Positions 8,410 to 17,107 of a stretch of 64,000 bases of DNA are shown here, piece after piece. Positions within the stretch are counted from its first letter, which is position 1. Every line of letters starts with the position of its first letter. Where the stretch lies: contig JAHFGU010000001.1 of the NCBI GenBank assembly GCA_023247285.1, forward strand, positions 1 to 64,000, read 5' to 3'. Made by a program: the position numbers and the translations under genes. The stretch is from Candidatus Omnitrophota bacterium (GTDB lineage: Bacteria > Omnitrophota > Koll11 > Aquiviventales > Aquiviventaceae). The notes beneath the pieces are model-generated. The model searched no databases and was not told the origin of the DNA. It was given only the letters and a program-made list of their open reading frames with translations.

Positions 8410-9136
8410 GGAGCTGCGCGTGAAGCTGTTCGCCGACGGGGCGGATCTGGCCGCCATCGCGCAGCTGGCATCGAAGCCGACCATCAAGGGCTTCACGACG
8501 AACCCCACGCTTATGCGCAAGGCCGGCGTGACCGAGTACGCGGCCTTCGCCCAGGAGGTGCTGCCCCTCGTCACAGGCCGTCCCATCTCGTTTGAGGTGT
8601 TCTCCGATGACTGGGCGGAGATGGAGCGGCAGGCGTTGGAGATCGCCTCGTGGGCGGACAACATCTACGTGAAAATTCCCGTGACGAATACCCCGGGCGA
8701 ATTCAGCGGGCCGCTCATTCGCCGGTTGTCGGCCGCCGGCGTCAAGGTCAACGTGACGGCGGTCATGACGCCTGGGCAGGTGGAGCGCATCTGCGCCTGC
8801 CTGGCCGCGGAAACGCCGAGCTGCGTGTCGGTCTTCGCCGGGCGCATCGCCGACACCGGGCGCGATCCGGTGCCGCTGATGGCCGAGGCGGTGCGGCTGC
8901 TGCGCGCGCGGCCGAAGGCCGAGCTCATCTGGGCCAGCCCCCGGGAGCTGCTGAATGTGTTCCAGGCCGAGGCGGTCGGCTGCCACATCATCACCGCCAC
9001 GCAGGACATCCTGGCCAAGCTGCCGCTGGTCGGGAAGGACCTCACGGCTTTCTCGCTGGAGACGGTGCAGATGTTCCGCAACGACGCGATCAAGGCCGGC
9101 TTCTCGATCGAGCTGCCGCAGCCTTCGGCGGTATGA
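8396..9136 (+). CDS. Transaldolase family protein
   Basis: This 246-residue TIM-barrel protein carries the family signatures: TTNPTLM near residue 37, a KIPVTNT strand with the Schiff-base lysine (about residue 93), and NVTAVMTPGQ. The size fits the short transaldolase/fructose-6-phosphate aldolase group rather than the 320-residue classical enzymes. A transaldolase in a glycan locus could supply sedoheptulose 7-phosphate or a related ketose phosphate for the SIS isomerase and kinase steps encoded here. That link is inference. Confidence 0.87.
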   Translation: MPGLEELRVKLFADGADLAAIAQLASKPTIKGFTTNPTLMRKAGVTEYAAFAQEVLPLVTGRPISFEVFSDDWAEMERQALEIASWADNIYVKIPVTNTPGEFSGPLIRRLSAAGVKVNVTAVMTPGQVERICACLAAETPSCVSVFAGRIADTGRDPVPLMAEAVRLLRARPKAELIWASPRELLNVFQAEAVGCHIITATQDILAKLPLVGKDLTAFSLETVQMFRNDAIKAGFSIELPQPSAV

Positions 9137-10167
9137 GCGGGATGCCGCAGCAGACGGTCTTGGTCACCGGAGGCGCCGGCTATGTTGGCTGCATCCTGGT
9201 TCCCAAACTGTTGGAGGTCGGGTACGCGGTCATCGTCTATGACGTGATGCTGTTCGGCTCAGACGGCCTGCCGGCGCACCCGCGCCTGCGGGTGATCGAC
9301 GGCGACATCCGGGATGCCGCCGCGTTCCGCGCCGCGCTGGCGGGCGCGCAGAGCGTCATCCATCTGGCGTGTATTTCGAATGACCCGAGCTTCGAGTTGG
9401 ACCCAGCGTTGAGCAAGTCCATCAACTATGACTGCTTCGGGCCGCTGGTTGCGGCGTCCCGCGCGGCGGGCGTTGCCCGGTTCATCTACGCCTCGAGCAG
9501 CTCGGTCTACGGCATCAGCGACGCGCCCGAGGTCACCGAGGAATTTCCGCTGCAGCCCCTGACGGATTACAGCAAGTACAAGGGCCTCTGCGAGTCCATC
9601 CTGCTGCGGGAGCAGTCGCCCGAATTCACCACCGTGATCCTCCGGCCGGCGACGGTTTGCGGCTACTCGCCGCGGATGCGCTTCGACCTGACGGTCAACA
9701 TCCTCACGAATCACGCGGTGAACAAGCGGCTGATCACCGTCTTCGGCGGCAGCCAGCAGCGCGCCAGCTTCCACATCGACGACATGGCCGAGCTCTACGT
9801 ACGCCTCCTGCAGGAGCCGGCGGCGCGGATCGCCGGACAGGTCTTCAACGCCGGCTGCGGCAATCATCCGGTCGCCGAGCTCGCGCAGATGGTCCGCCGG
9901 GTGGTGGAGCGTGAATTCCCCGAGCTGGCGCCGATCCCCGTCACGACACGCCCGACGAACGACCCGCGCTCCTATCACGTCTGCTCCCGGAAGATCGCCG
10001 AGCGGCTTGGGTATGCGCCCAGCCGGACCATCGAAGACGCCGTCAGAGACCTATGCCGCGCGTTCAAGGCGGGGAAGCTGCCCGACCCGCTCACCAATGA
10101 CCGATACGTCAATGTCAACACGGTCAAAGGGCTGACGCCGCGCTTGTTGATGGAGGCGGTGCGCTGA
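9133..10167 (+). CDS. NAD-dependent epimerase/dehydratase (extended SDR)
   Basis: This 344-residue extended SDR has TGGAGYVG at the N-terminus, an HLACISNDPSFELD segment, an ASSSSVYG serine region and YSKYK as the catalytic Tyr-Lys pair. The C-terminal part includes the F--ID-MAEL motif of sugar nucleotide SDRs. It starts at ATGA on the transaldolase stop. The next gene is another SDR, two bases away, so the two may catalyse successive steps on one sugar. The exact reaction is not determinable. Confidence 0.86.
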   Translation: MSGMPQQTVLVTGGAGYVGCILVPKLLEVGYAVIVYDVMLFGSDGLPAHPRLRVIDGDIRDAAAFRAALAGAQSVIHLACISNDPSFELDPALSKSINYDCFGPLVAASRAAGVARFIYASSSSVYGISDAPEVTEEFPLQPLTDYSKYKGLCESILLREQSPEFTTVILRPATVCGYSPRMRFDLTVNILTNHAVNKRLITVFGGSQQRASFHIDDMAELYVRLLQEPAARIAGQVFNAGCGNHPVAELAQMVRRVVEREFPELAPIPVTTRPTNDPRSYHVCSRKIAERLGYAPSRTIEDAVRDLCRAFKAGKLPDPLTNDRYVNVNTVKGLTPRLLMEAVR

Positions 10168-10169
10168 CC

Positions 10170-11168
10170 ATGGCGCGCGGGCAGGTCGCGGTTGTCACCG
10201 GGGCCGCCGGGTTCATCGGCAGCCACATGGTGGACCTCGCGCTGCAGCGCGGCATGGCGGTGCGGGCCATTGACAATCTCTCCTGCGGGCGCCTCGACAA
10301 CCTCCGGCATCATCAGGGCGATCCGCGCCTGCGGTTCGAGGCGAAAGACCTGCGCGACGTCGCGCCGGGCGATCCGCTCTTCGAGGGCGCGGACTATGTC
10401 TTCCATTTCGCCGGCATCGGCGACATCGTGCCCTCGATCGAGCGGCCGACCGACTACCTCTCCGCGAACGTGATGGGGACCGTGTGCGCGCTGGAGGCCG
10501 CCCGCCGGGCCCAGGTCAAGAAGTTCGTGTACGCCGCCTCCTCGTCCTGCTACGGCCTGGCGACCGAGCTGCCGACGAGCGAGCGCGCCCCCATCAGCCC
10601 GCAGTATCCGTACGCCCTCAGCAAGTATCTCGGTGAGGAAGCGGTGCTCCACTGGGGCCGGGTGTACAAGCTGCCGGCGGTGTCCCTGCGAATCTTCAAT
10701 GCCTACGGCCCGCGCTCGCGCACCACCGGCGCCTACGGCGCGGTCTTCGGGGTGTTCCTCGCGCAGAAGCTGGCCGGCAGGCCCTTCACCGTCGTGGGCG
10801 ACGGCACCCAGCGGCGCGACTTCGTGTTCGTGACGGATGTCGTGCGGGCGTTTCTCATGGCGGCGGAGTCCGACCGGGCGAGCGCCGTCTATAACATCGG
10901 CACCGGCAATCCCCCGACGATCAACCGCCTCGTCGAGCTGTTGGACGGCCACGGGATCGTGCGCGTGCCCAAGCGGCCGGGCGAGCCCGACTGCACGATG
11001 GCGGACATCTCCGCCATCCGGGCGGAGCTGGGCTGGTCTCCGACGGTGGGCTTTGAACAGGGGGTCGGCATCATGCTGGATCACATTGACGCCTGGCGCT
11101 CAGCGCCGGTGTGGGACGGGGCCTCGATCGCCGAAGCCACCAAAACCTGGTTCGCATGCCTGACGTAG
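10170..11168 (+). CDS. UDP-glucose 4-epimerase-like SDR
   Basis: This 332-residue protein has TGAAGFIGSHM, the HFAGIGDIVPSIERP substrate loop, AASSSCYG and the YALSK catalytic motif. The RIFNAYGPRSRTTG, GDGTQRRDFVFVTDVV and YNIGTGNPPTIN segments are typical of GalE/WbpP-type epimerases acting on UDP-hexoses. It follows another SDR by two bases and overlaps the next gene by 13 bases. A role in heptose epimerisation (HldD-like) is possible given the neighbours, but the motifs look closer to the GalE/WbpP type. Confidence 0.85.
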   Translation: MARGQVAVVTGAAGFIGSHMVDLALQRGMAVRAIDNLSCGRLDNLRHHQGDPRLRFEAKDLRDVAPGDPLFEGADYVFHFAGIGDIVPSIERPTDYLSANVMGTVCALEAARRAQVKKFVYAASSSCYGLATELPTSERAPISPQYPYALSKYLGEEAVLHWGRVYKLPAVSLRIFNAYGPRSRTTGAYGAVFGVFLAQKLAGRPFTVVGDGTQRRDFVFVTDVVRAFLMAAESDRASAVYNIGTGNPPTINRLVELLDGHGIVRVPKRPGEPDCTMADISAIRAELGWSPTVGFEQGVGIMLDHIDAWRSAPVWDGASIAEATKTWFACLT

Positions 11169-12883
11169 CCGTCCAGGAACCCGTCGTCTCCGCACGACCA
11201 GCGGACATCACGCCGGAGCTGGAGGAGGCGCTCCAGCGCCTGCGGCTCTGCAACGCCATCCGAGAGGTCGCGGATCTGCCGCGGCCCGTCCGCGTGGCGG
11301 AGCTCTCCAGGTTTCCCCGCGCCGCCGTCCAGTGGGTGGATCAGCGCCTGCAGCATCGGCCCGCCTCAACCACGCCGCGCAGCGTCTGGCAGTTGATCGG
11401 GTGGCTGGTGAGCGATGCCGTGATGCTCGTGTGTCTTCGCCTGTGGTTCTTCCGCTGGGCGATCTGGCGCAACGGCCGAGGCACGCTCGGCTCCATGGTG
11501 CGACACGCGGTATTCCATCGCACGCGGTCTTACGCCCTTCCGGCGTCAGAGGTGACCGGCTATCTCCGCGTGAGCGAGGCGGAAGAGGCGCTGATTCGCA
11601 TCAGCCTCTTGTGGCGGACGATGAAACGCTACGGCGCGTGCGTCGACCTCCTCATACAGCGGCTGCGCTCCGGGCTGCCGGCGGGGCAGAGCTGCGAGTG
11701 GTTGGCGTTCTTCCTGCGCGAAGCCGGCGACGTCCAGACCGCGGAGCGGCTGTTGAACGGTGCGCCGCCGGCGGGATGGCGCGAAGGCCCGAGCGCCATC
11801 GGCGTCCCCACGCCGCATCGCGCCGAGCCCGCTCGCCCGACGGCGTTGAAGTACGGCCTGATCATGCCGGCCATGTTCGACTCCGACGTGTTCCGCGGCA
11901 GTCTGCGGAGCGTGGTCGGCAGCGACTTCAAGGGCCAGGTTGTTGTTGCAGAAGATGGCCACACGCCGCAGCGGCTGTGCGAAGCGTTCTGTCGAGAGCT
12001 GGGCGTGTCCTATGTGAAGAACCCGCGGTGGGGTGGTCCCGCCAGCGCGATGGAGCTCGGCATGAGGGCGCTCGATCCGGACATCGAGATCGCGATCTTC
12101 TCGCACAGCGATGTCCTCTACCCCCCGCAATGGTTCGCGCAGCTCGATGAGGCCTGGCGCGGGGTCTATGACACAGGAAAGGTTGGGATCCTCAACCTCG
12201 GCAACCTCCAGTTTCGCGCGCGCGTCGACCCGGCGCTGAAGGAGCTGTTTGCGCGGGGCCGGTATCACGACCTGCTCTGGGTGCTTCGGACGCGCCGGGA
12301 CATCCCCCCGCACCTGGAGGATCTGCTCGATCTTCAGAACACCGACCTGGGTCGCCGCTTTGGGCTCGGTCGGGACAATTGGGGCGATTGTCCCGCCAAG
12401 CTGCAGTTCATGACGGGCAAGTTCTCGGCTGGGGCGTCATTTCTGGTGTCGATGTGGAAGGAGCTCGGCGGCTTTTCGCTGGAGATGCCGTTTGGGTTCG
12501 ATATGGAGCTGCACGTGCAGGGCTGCCGCACGCGCCGGTGGAATCTCTGGATGAATAACACGCCTCTCATCCACCTGGTGAGCTCGGATACCGGACGCCT
12601 CCCCCGCGGCCACGACGAGCACTTCGGCCGGATGACCCACGAGACCTACAGCCGATTCCCCGAGAAGTACGGGTGGGATGTCGACCATTTCTTTTGGACG
12701 TACTTTGCGGAGATCCGGGTGGCGTACCACGACGCGATCGTTGACGCCGTGAACGAGGGCCGCTTTGCCGACATCGATTGGATCTTCGACGAGTTGGCGG
12801 ACCGCATGGCGCGCAAGACGCGCGCCACGTGCGAGTTTCGCTGGTGCCGACGCTGGACAACGTGCCCCTATGATGGACGCTAA
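11156..12883 (+). CDS. Glycosyltransferase-like protein with N-terminal helical extension
   Basis: This 575-residue protein has two parts. Residues 1 to about 230 look helical and contain a hydrophobic stretch (WQLIGWLVSDAVMLVCLRLW) and an adjacent basic region, perhaps a membrane anchor. From about 240 a GT-A-like domain begins (YGLIMPAMFDSDVFR), with VVVAEDGHTP, NPRWGGPASAMELG and an acidic FSHSDVLYPP at the DxD position. A WGDCPAKLQFMTGKFS region and conserved aromatic C-terminus follow. It probably transfers a sugar, but no close family is recognised. It overlaps the following fusion kinase by 14 bases. Confidence 0.6.
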   Translation: MPDVAVQEPVVSARPADITPELEEALQRLRLCNAIREVADLPRPVRVAELSRFPRAAVQWVDQRLQHRPASTTPRSVWQLIGWLVSDAVMLVCLRLWFFRWAIWRNGRGTLGSMVRHAVFHRTRSYALPASEVTGYLRVSEAEEALIRISLLWRTMKRYGACVDLLIQRLRSGLPAGQSCEWLAFFLREAGDVQTAERLLNGAPPAGWREGPSAIGVPTPHRAEPARPTALKYGLIMPAMFDSDVFRGSLRSVVGSDFKGQVVVAEDGHTPQRLCEAFCRELGVSYVKNPRWGGPASAMELGMRALDPDIEIAIFSHSDVLYPPQWFAQLDEAWRGVYDTGKVGILNLGNLQFRARVDPALKELFARGRYHDLLWVLRTRRDIPPHLEDLLDLQNTDLGRRFGLGRDNWGDCPAKLQFMTGKFSAGASFLVSMWKELGGFSLEMPFGFDMELHVQGCRTRRWNLWMNNTPLIHLVSSDTGRLPRGHDEHFGRMTHETYSRFPEKYGWDVDHFFWTYFAEIRVAYHDAIVDAVNEGRFADIDWIFDELADRMARKTRATCEFRWCRRWTTCPYDGR

Positions 12884-14435
12884 GACGGCGGCGGACGCGT
12901 GCGCCCCTCCGGCGGAGCGTCGGGCCAAGCAGCTCGATCTCAAGGCCCTCGCGGAGCAGCTGCAGGTCCTGCGCGCCGAAGGGAAGACCATCATCCAGTG
13001 CCATGGCGTCTTCGATCTCCTGCACATCGGCCACATCCGCCATCTCGAGCAGGCCAAGCGCGGCGGGGATGTCCTCGTCGTGACGGTGACACCGGACCGG
13101 TTTGTGAACAAGGGGCCACACCGCCCCGTGTTTCCAGAGCAGCTGCGCACGGAAGCCCTGGCCGCGCTGGACTGCGTCGACTACGTCGCCGTGAATCACT
13201 GGCCGACCGCGGTCGAAGCCATCCGGTTGCTGCAGCCCCACGTCTATGTCAAGGGGCCGGATTACCGGGACGCCAAGCAGGACCTCACCGGGGGCATCAC
13301 CCTCGAGGAGGCCGCCGTCCAGGCCGTCGGGGGCCGCCTGGTCATCACCGATGATGTGGCGTTCAGCGCGTCGCACCTGATCAACCGCTATCTGCCCGTC
13401 TTCCCGCAGGAGGTGAGCGATTTCCTCGCCGCGTTCGCCTCCCGCTACTCGGCGGGCGAGGTGATTCGGCATCTCGAGGCGGCCCGCTCACTGAAGGTAC
13501 TGGTCGTCGGCGAGGCGATCATCGACGATTACCACTACTGCGAGCAGATGGGCAAATCCGCCAAGGAGCCCGTGTTGGTGGCGCGGCACCTCTCGAGCGA
13601 GCGGTTCGCCGGGGGGAGCGTCGCGATCGCCAGGCACCTGGCGAATTTCTGCCATGAGGTCGGGCTGCTGACGTGCCTGGGCCAGGACAACCCGTGCGAA
13701 GCGATGATCCGCGAGGCGCTGAGCCCCAACGTGGAGCCGATGTTTCTCTACAAGGCTGGCTCCCCCACGATTGTCAAACGGCGGTTCGTGGAAAGCTACC
13801 TCTCGCAAAAGCTCTTCGAGCTCTATGAGATCAACGAGACCGTCGACCCTGACCAGCACCGGGCGTTGTGTGAGCGGCTCGAGGCCATCGTGCCGCGCTA
13901 CGATCTGGTCATTGCCGCGGATTACGGGCATGGCCTGCTGACGGCGGAGGCGGTGGAGATCCTCTGCCGGCGGGGGCGGTTCCTGGCCGTCAACACGCAA
14001 GCCAATGCCGGCAACCGCGGGATGCATACAATCTCAAAGTACCCGCGCGCCGACTATGTCTCGCTGGCGCGGCACGAGCTTGTCCTGGAGGAGCGCAACC
14101 GGCAGTTGACGTTGCAGGGGATGATGCTGAACGTCGCGCAGAAGCTCTCCTGCCCGCGCGTGCTGATCACCTGCGGCAAGGATGGGAGCGTCGCCTACCA
14201 CCGGGAGGAGGGCTTCGTGCATGTGCCGGCCTTCGCCACGCGCGTGGTCGATCGGATGGGAGCCGGTGACGCGGTGCTCGCCTTGACCAGCCTGTGCGTG
14301 GCCGTGCAGGCCCCCATGGACGTTGTCGCCTTTGTCGGCAACGTCGTTGGGGCGGAAGCGGTGGCGACCGTCGGCCATCGGACGTCGACCGAGCGGGTGG
14401 CGCTGTTCAAGCATATCGAGTCGTTGTTGAAATGA
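12870..14435 (+). CDS. Bifunctional cytidylyltransferase-PfkB sugar kinase (HldE-like, reversed domain order), copy 1
   Basis: This protein has 521 residues. Residues about 30-180 form a nucleotidyltransferase domain with HGVFDLLHIGH (H52...H55) and a VKGPDY segment. Residues about 200-520 are a PfkB/ribokinase domain starting VLVVGEAIIDDY and ending with DRMGAGDAV, where D467 is the expected catalytic base. HldE makes ADP-heptose from heptose 7-phosphate with the kinase first and the transferase second; here the order is reversed. It may phosphorylate a sugar phosphate at C1 and then activate it with a nucleotide. A second copy lies at 22917. Confidence 0.87.
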   Translation: MMDAKTAADACAPPAERRAKQLDLKALAEQLQVLRAEGKTIIQCHGVFDLLHIGHIRHLEQAKRGGDVLVVTVTPDRFVNKGPHRPVFPEQLRTEALAALDCVDYVAVNHWPTAVEAIRLLQPHVYVKGPDYRDAKQDLTGGITLEEAAVQAVGGRLVITDDVAFSASHLINRYLPVFPQEVSDFLAAFASRYSAGEVIRHLEAARSLKVLVVGEAIIDDYHYCEQMGKSAKEPVLVARHLSSERFAGGSVAIARHLANFCHEVGLLTCLGQDNPCEAMIREALSPNVEPMFLYKAGSPTIVKRRFVESYLSQKLFELYEINETVDPDQHRALCERLEAIVPRYDLVIAADYGHGLLTAEAVEILCRRGRFLAVNTQANAGNRGMHTISKYPRADYVSLARHELVLEERNRQLTLQGMMLNVAQKLSCPRVLITCGKDGSVAYHREEGFVHVPAFATRVVDRMGAGDAVLALTSLCVAVQAPMDVVAFVGNVVGAEAVATVGHRTSTERVALFKHIESLLK

Positions 14436-17107
14436 GGATGCGGGCCTCCGGAGGGTTGGCGGGGCTGGCGGAGCGCCCGGCGGCGGGCACGCCGTCTCGG
14501 CGACGAGCGGGGCCGCGTGCGTCGACCCGTGGCGACCGCGGCCTGATCACCCGGCTGGCGGTCACGCCGCAGGATGAGGCCGCGCTGGCCAGGCTGCCCA
14601 GCCGGCCGGACACCTCCGGGGAGGCCCCCGTCGATTATTCGAAGGTCGTGGTCAAGAAGCCGTGGGGATACGAATACCTGATCTTCCAGAACGAGGCCGT
14701 CGCCGTGTGGATCATGCACCTGAAGCCCAGGGCGCAGACGTCGCTGCATTGCCACCGGCTGAAGAAGACGGCGCTGGTCATCCTCGAGGGTGAGGCGGTG
14801 TGCACCACCCTGCACGAGGAGATCCCGAGGGCGGCGGGCGAGGGCCTGATGATCGGTCCTCGCGTTTTTCACCAGACCCGGGCACCCTCCCGGGAGCACG
14901 GCGTGTTCGTCATGGAGATCGAGAGCCCTGTCGACAAGCACGACTTGGTGCGGGCGAGGGACGGCTACGGCCGCGTGGGCAAGGGGTATGAAACCATCGA
15001 CAAGCATGCCTTTTCCCAGAACTATAACTACCTGACGTTGAGCGAACCGGCGGTCTACTACAACGTCACCAAGCGGTTCGGCCGGTGCACGATCGTGCTG
15101 AAGCGGCTGGCCGTCGGGGACAGCCTGGAGGCGCTCGCGGCGCTCGACGGCCATGACGTGCTCAGCGTCTTGAAGGGCGCGATCTGCGATGCGGACGGCC
15201 GGGTCCTAGTCGAGGCGGGCGACACGATGACCGTGGCGGACCTCAACGCGGTCCGGGGTGTGACGGCCGTGGGGGGTCTTGAGCTGCTGATCATCAAGAC
15301 GCGCGACACGATCGTGAAGCTCTCGGACTACGTCATCGGGTTCCTCAAATCGCAGGGGATCCGCGAGATGTTTTTTGCCCCCGGGGATGCCAACGTCCAC
15401 CTCATTGATTCGTTGGGGCGGGCCGAGGAGCTCCGGTACACGTGCCATCAGACGGAGCGGGCGGCCGCGATGGCGGCGGAGGCGTACGGCAAGCTGACCG
15501 GGGAGCTGGGGGTCCTGCTGATTTCGTCGGGGGCCTCCGGGACGAATGCCATGACCGGGGTGGCCAACGCCTGGGCGGATTCTGCGCCGCTGCTCGTCAT
15601 CTCAGGCCAGGCGACCGCGGACCAGCCGTCTGAGGCAGGCATCCGGCAGCATGGGAATAAATCGCTGCGGATCGTCGAGATGGTCACGCCGATCACCAAG
15701 TACGCCGTGCGGGTCACCGACCCCCGGATGATCCGCGCGCACCTTGAGCACGCCCTCCGCCTGGCGCGGGACGGCCGGCCCGGGCCCGTGTGGATCGATC
15801 TGCCGATTGAGATCCAGGGGATGACCATCGATGAGCAGGACCTGGCACCGTCTGCGCCAACGCGGGCGGCGGCGGTTCCGCAGCCGGCGCCTGGCCAGGT
15901 GGACGCCGTCATGGAGCTTCTCCGGAGCGCCCGTCGGCCGGCGCTCCTGGCCGGACATGGCATTCGGATCGCCGGCGTCCACGGCCGGTTGTTGGAGTGG
16001 CTGGCGCGAATGGCCATCCCGGTGCTGACCAGCCGCCAAGGGGCGGACCTGATCCCGGATGCGCATCCGCTGTTCTTCGGCCGGCCAGGCGCCTACGGCC
16101 AACGGCACGCCAATTTTGTCATCCAGAACGCGGATCTCCTGCTCAGCATCGGGGCGCGGCTCTCCCTGCCGCAGATCGGCAGGAACTATCAGGCCTTTGC
16201 GCGGGCGGCGAAGAAAATCGTGGTGGATATCGATCCGGAGGAGCTCAAGAAGCACACCGTCCAGGCGGATCTCACCATCCAGGCGGACGCGGGCGCGTTT
16301 CTCACCCAACTGCTGCAGGCGCTGGACCGCGCGCCCATCCCGCCGCCGGCCGCGTGGCTTGAGCAGTGCCGGGCCTGGCGGGCGCAGTTCCCTCCGCTTG
16401 CCGAGTCGCGGCACCTGTCCTACACCTTCGTCAATCCCTACCGGTTCATCGATGCGCTTTCGGAAGCGCTTCAGGGGCACGAGGTCCTCGTGGTGGATGG
16501 CGGTCCGATCATGAATTACACCATGCAGACCGTTCGATTCAAGCGGGGCCAGCGCCTGATCGCCGCCACCGGCATCGAGTTGCCGGGGTTCGCCTTGGCC
16601 GGCGCGATCGGGGCCTGCGTCGGGAACGGCCGGAAACCTGTGATCTGCCTTTGCGAGGACCGGGGCTTCCAGGTGGGCCTCGAAGCGCTCCAGACCATCA
16701 TCGACAACCGGCTGCCGATCACGATCTTCGTGCTGAAGAGCCAGGGGTATGCTGAGATCCGGAAGATCCAGTGCGAATATTTCGGCGGCCGCTGCGTGGG
16801 GACCCAGCAGGAGACCGTGTTCGGCTCCCCCGATCTCGTGAAGATCGGTCGGATTTACGGGTTCCGGACCTCTGAGGTGAAATCGCCGGACGGCTTGACG
16901 GACCAGATCCGCCGGGTGCTCAAGGCGAAGGGGCCGGTGATCTGCGATATCCAGATCGATAAGGACCAGGAGCTGGTGCCCCGCATCGTGTTTACCGTCA
17001 AACCGGACGGCAAATGGGAAGCCAGGCCGCTCGAAGACATGTATCCCTTTCTGGACCAGGCCACGCTGGAGGCCAACATGGTCGGCGCACCCCCGCTCGA
17101 GGCATGA
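14432..17107 (+). CDS. Double-cupin domain fused to an acetolactate synthase-like ThDP protein with a degenerate cofactor motif
   Basis: This protein has 891 residues. Residues about 65-290 hold mannose-6-phosphate isomerase-like cupins (KPWGYEY, SLHCH, EGEAV, GPRVFHQ). From about residue 300 an acetolactate synthase/YerE-type fold follows, with a putative activating Glu342. The C-terminal ThDP/Mg motif is damaged. Where the paralogue downstream has GDG and NN, this protein has EDR (742-744) and KS (769-770) at the same spacing. It may therefore bind no ThDP, act as a partner subunit, or use another chemistry. It starts at ATGA and overlaps the intact paralogue by four bases. The fusion is directly visible; its role is unknown. 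Confidence 0.8.
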   Translation: MRMRASGGLAGLAERPAAGTPSRRRAGPRASTRGDRGLITRLAVTPQDEAALARLPSRPDTSGEAPVDYSKVVVKKPWGYEYLIFQNEAVAVWIMHLKPRAQTSLHCHRLKKTALVILEGEAVCTTLHEEIPRAAGEGLMIGPRVFHQTRAPSREHGVFVMEIESPVDKHDLVRARDGYGRVGKGYETIDKHAFSQNYNYLTLSEPAVYYNVTKRFGRCTIVLKRLAVGDSLEALAALDGHDVLSVLKGAICDADGRVLVEAGDTMTVADLNAVRGVTAVGGLELLIIKTRDTIVKLSDYVIGFLKSQGIREMFFAPGDANVHLIDSLGRAEELRYTCHQTERAAAMAAEAYGKLTGELGVLLISSGASGTNAMTGVANAWADSAPLLVISGQATADQPSEAGIRQHGNKSLRIVEMVTPITKYAVRVTDPRMIRAHLEHALRLARDGRPGPVWIDLPIEIQGMTIDEQDLAPSAPTRAAAVPQPAPGQVDAVMELLRSARRPALLAGHGIRIAGVHGRLLEWLARMAIPVLTSRQGADLIPDAHPLFFGRPGAYGQRHANFVIQNADLLLSIGARLSLPQIGRNYQAFARAAKKIVVDIDPEELKKHTVQADLTIQADAGAFLTQLLQALDRAPIPPPAAWLEQCRAWRAQFPPLAESRHLSYTFVNPYRFIDALSEALQGHEVLVVDGGPIMNYTMQTVRFKRGQRLIAATGIELPGFALAGAIGACVGNGRKPVICLCEDRGFQVGLEALQTIIDNRLPITIFVLKSQGYAEIRKIQCEYFGGRCVGTQQETVFGSPDLVKIGRIYGFRTSEVKSPDGLTDQIRRVLKAKGPVICDIQIDKDQELVPRIVFTVKPDGKWEARPLEDMYPFLDQATLEANMVGAPPLEA

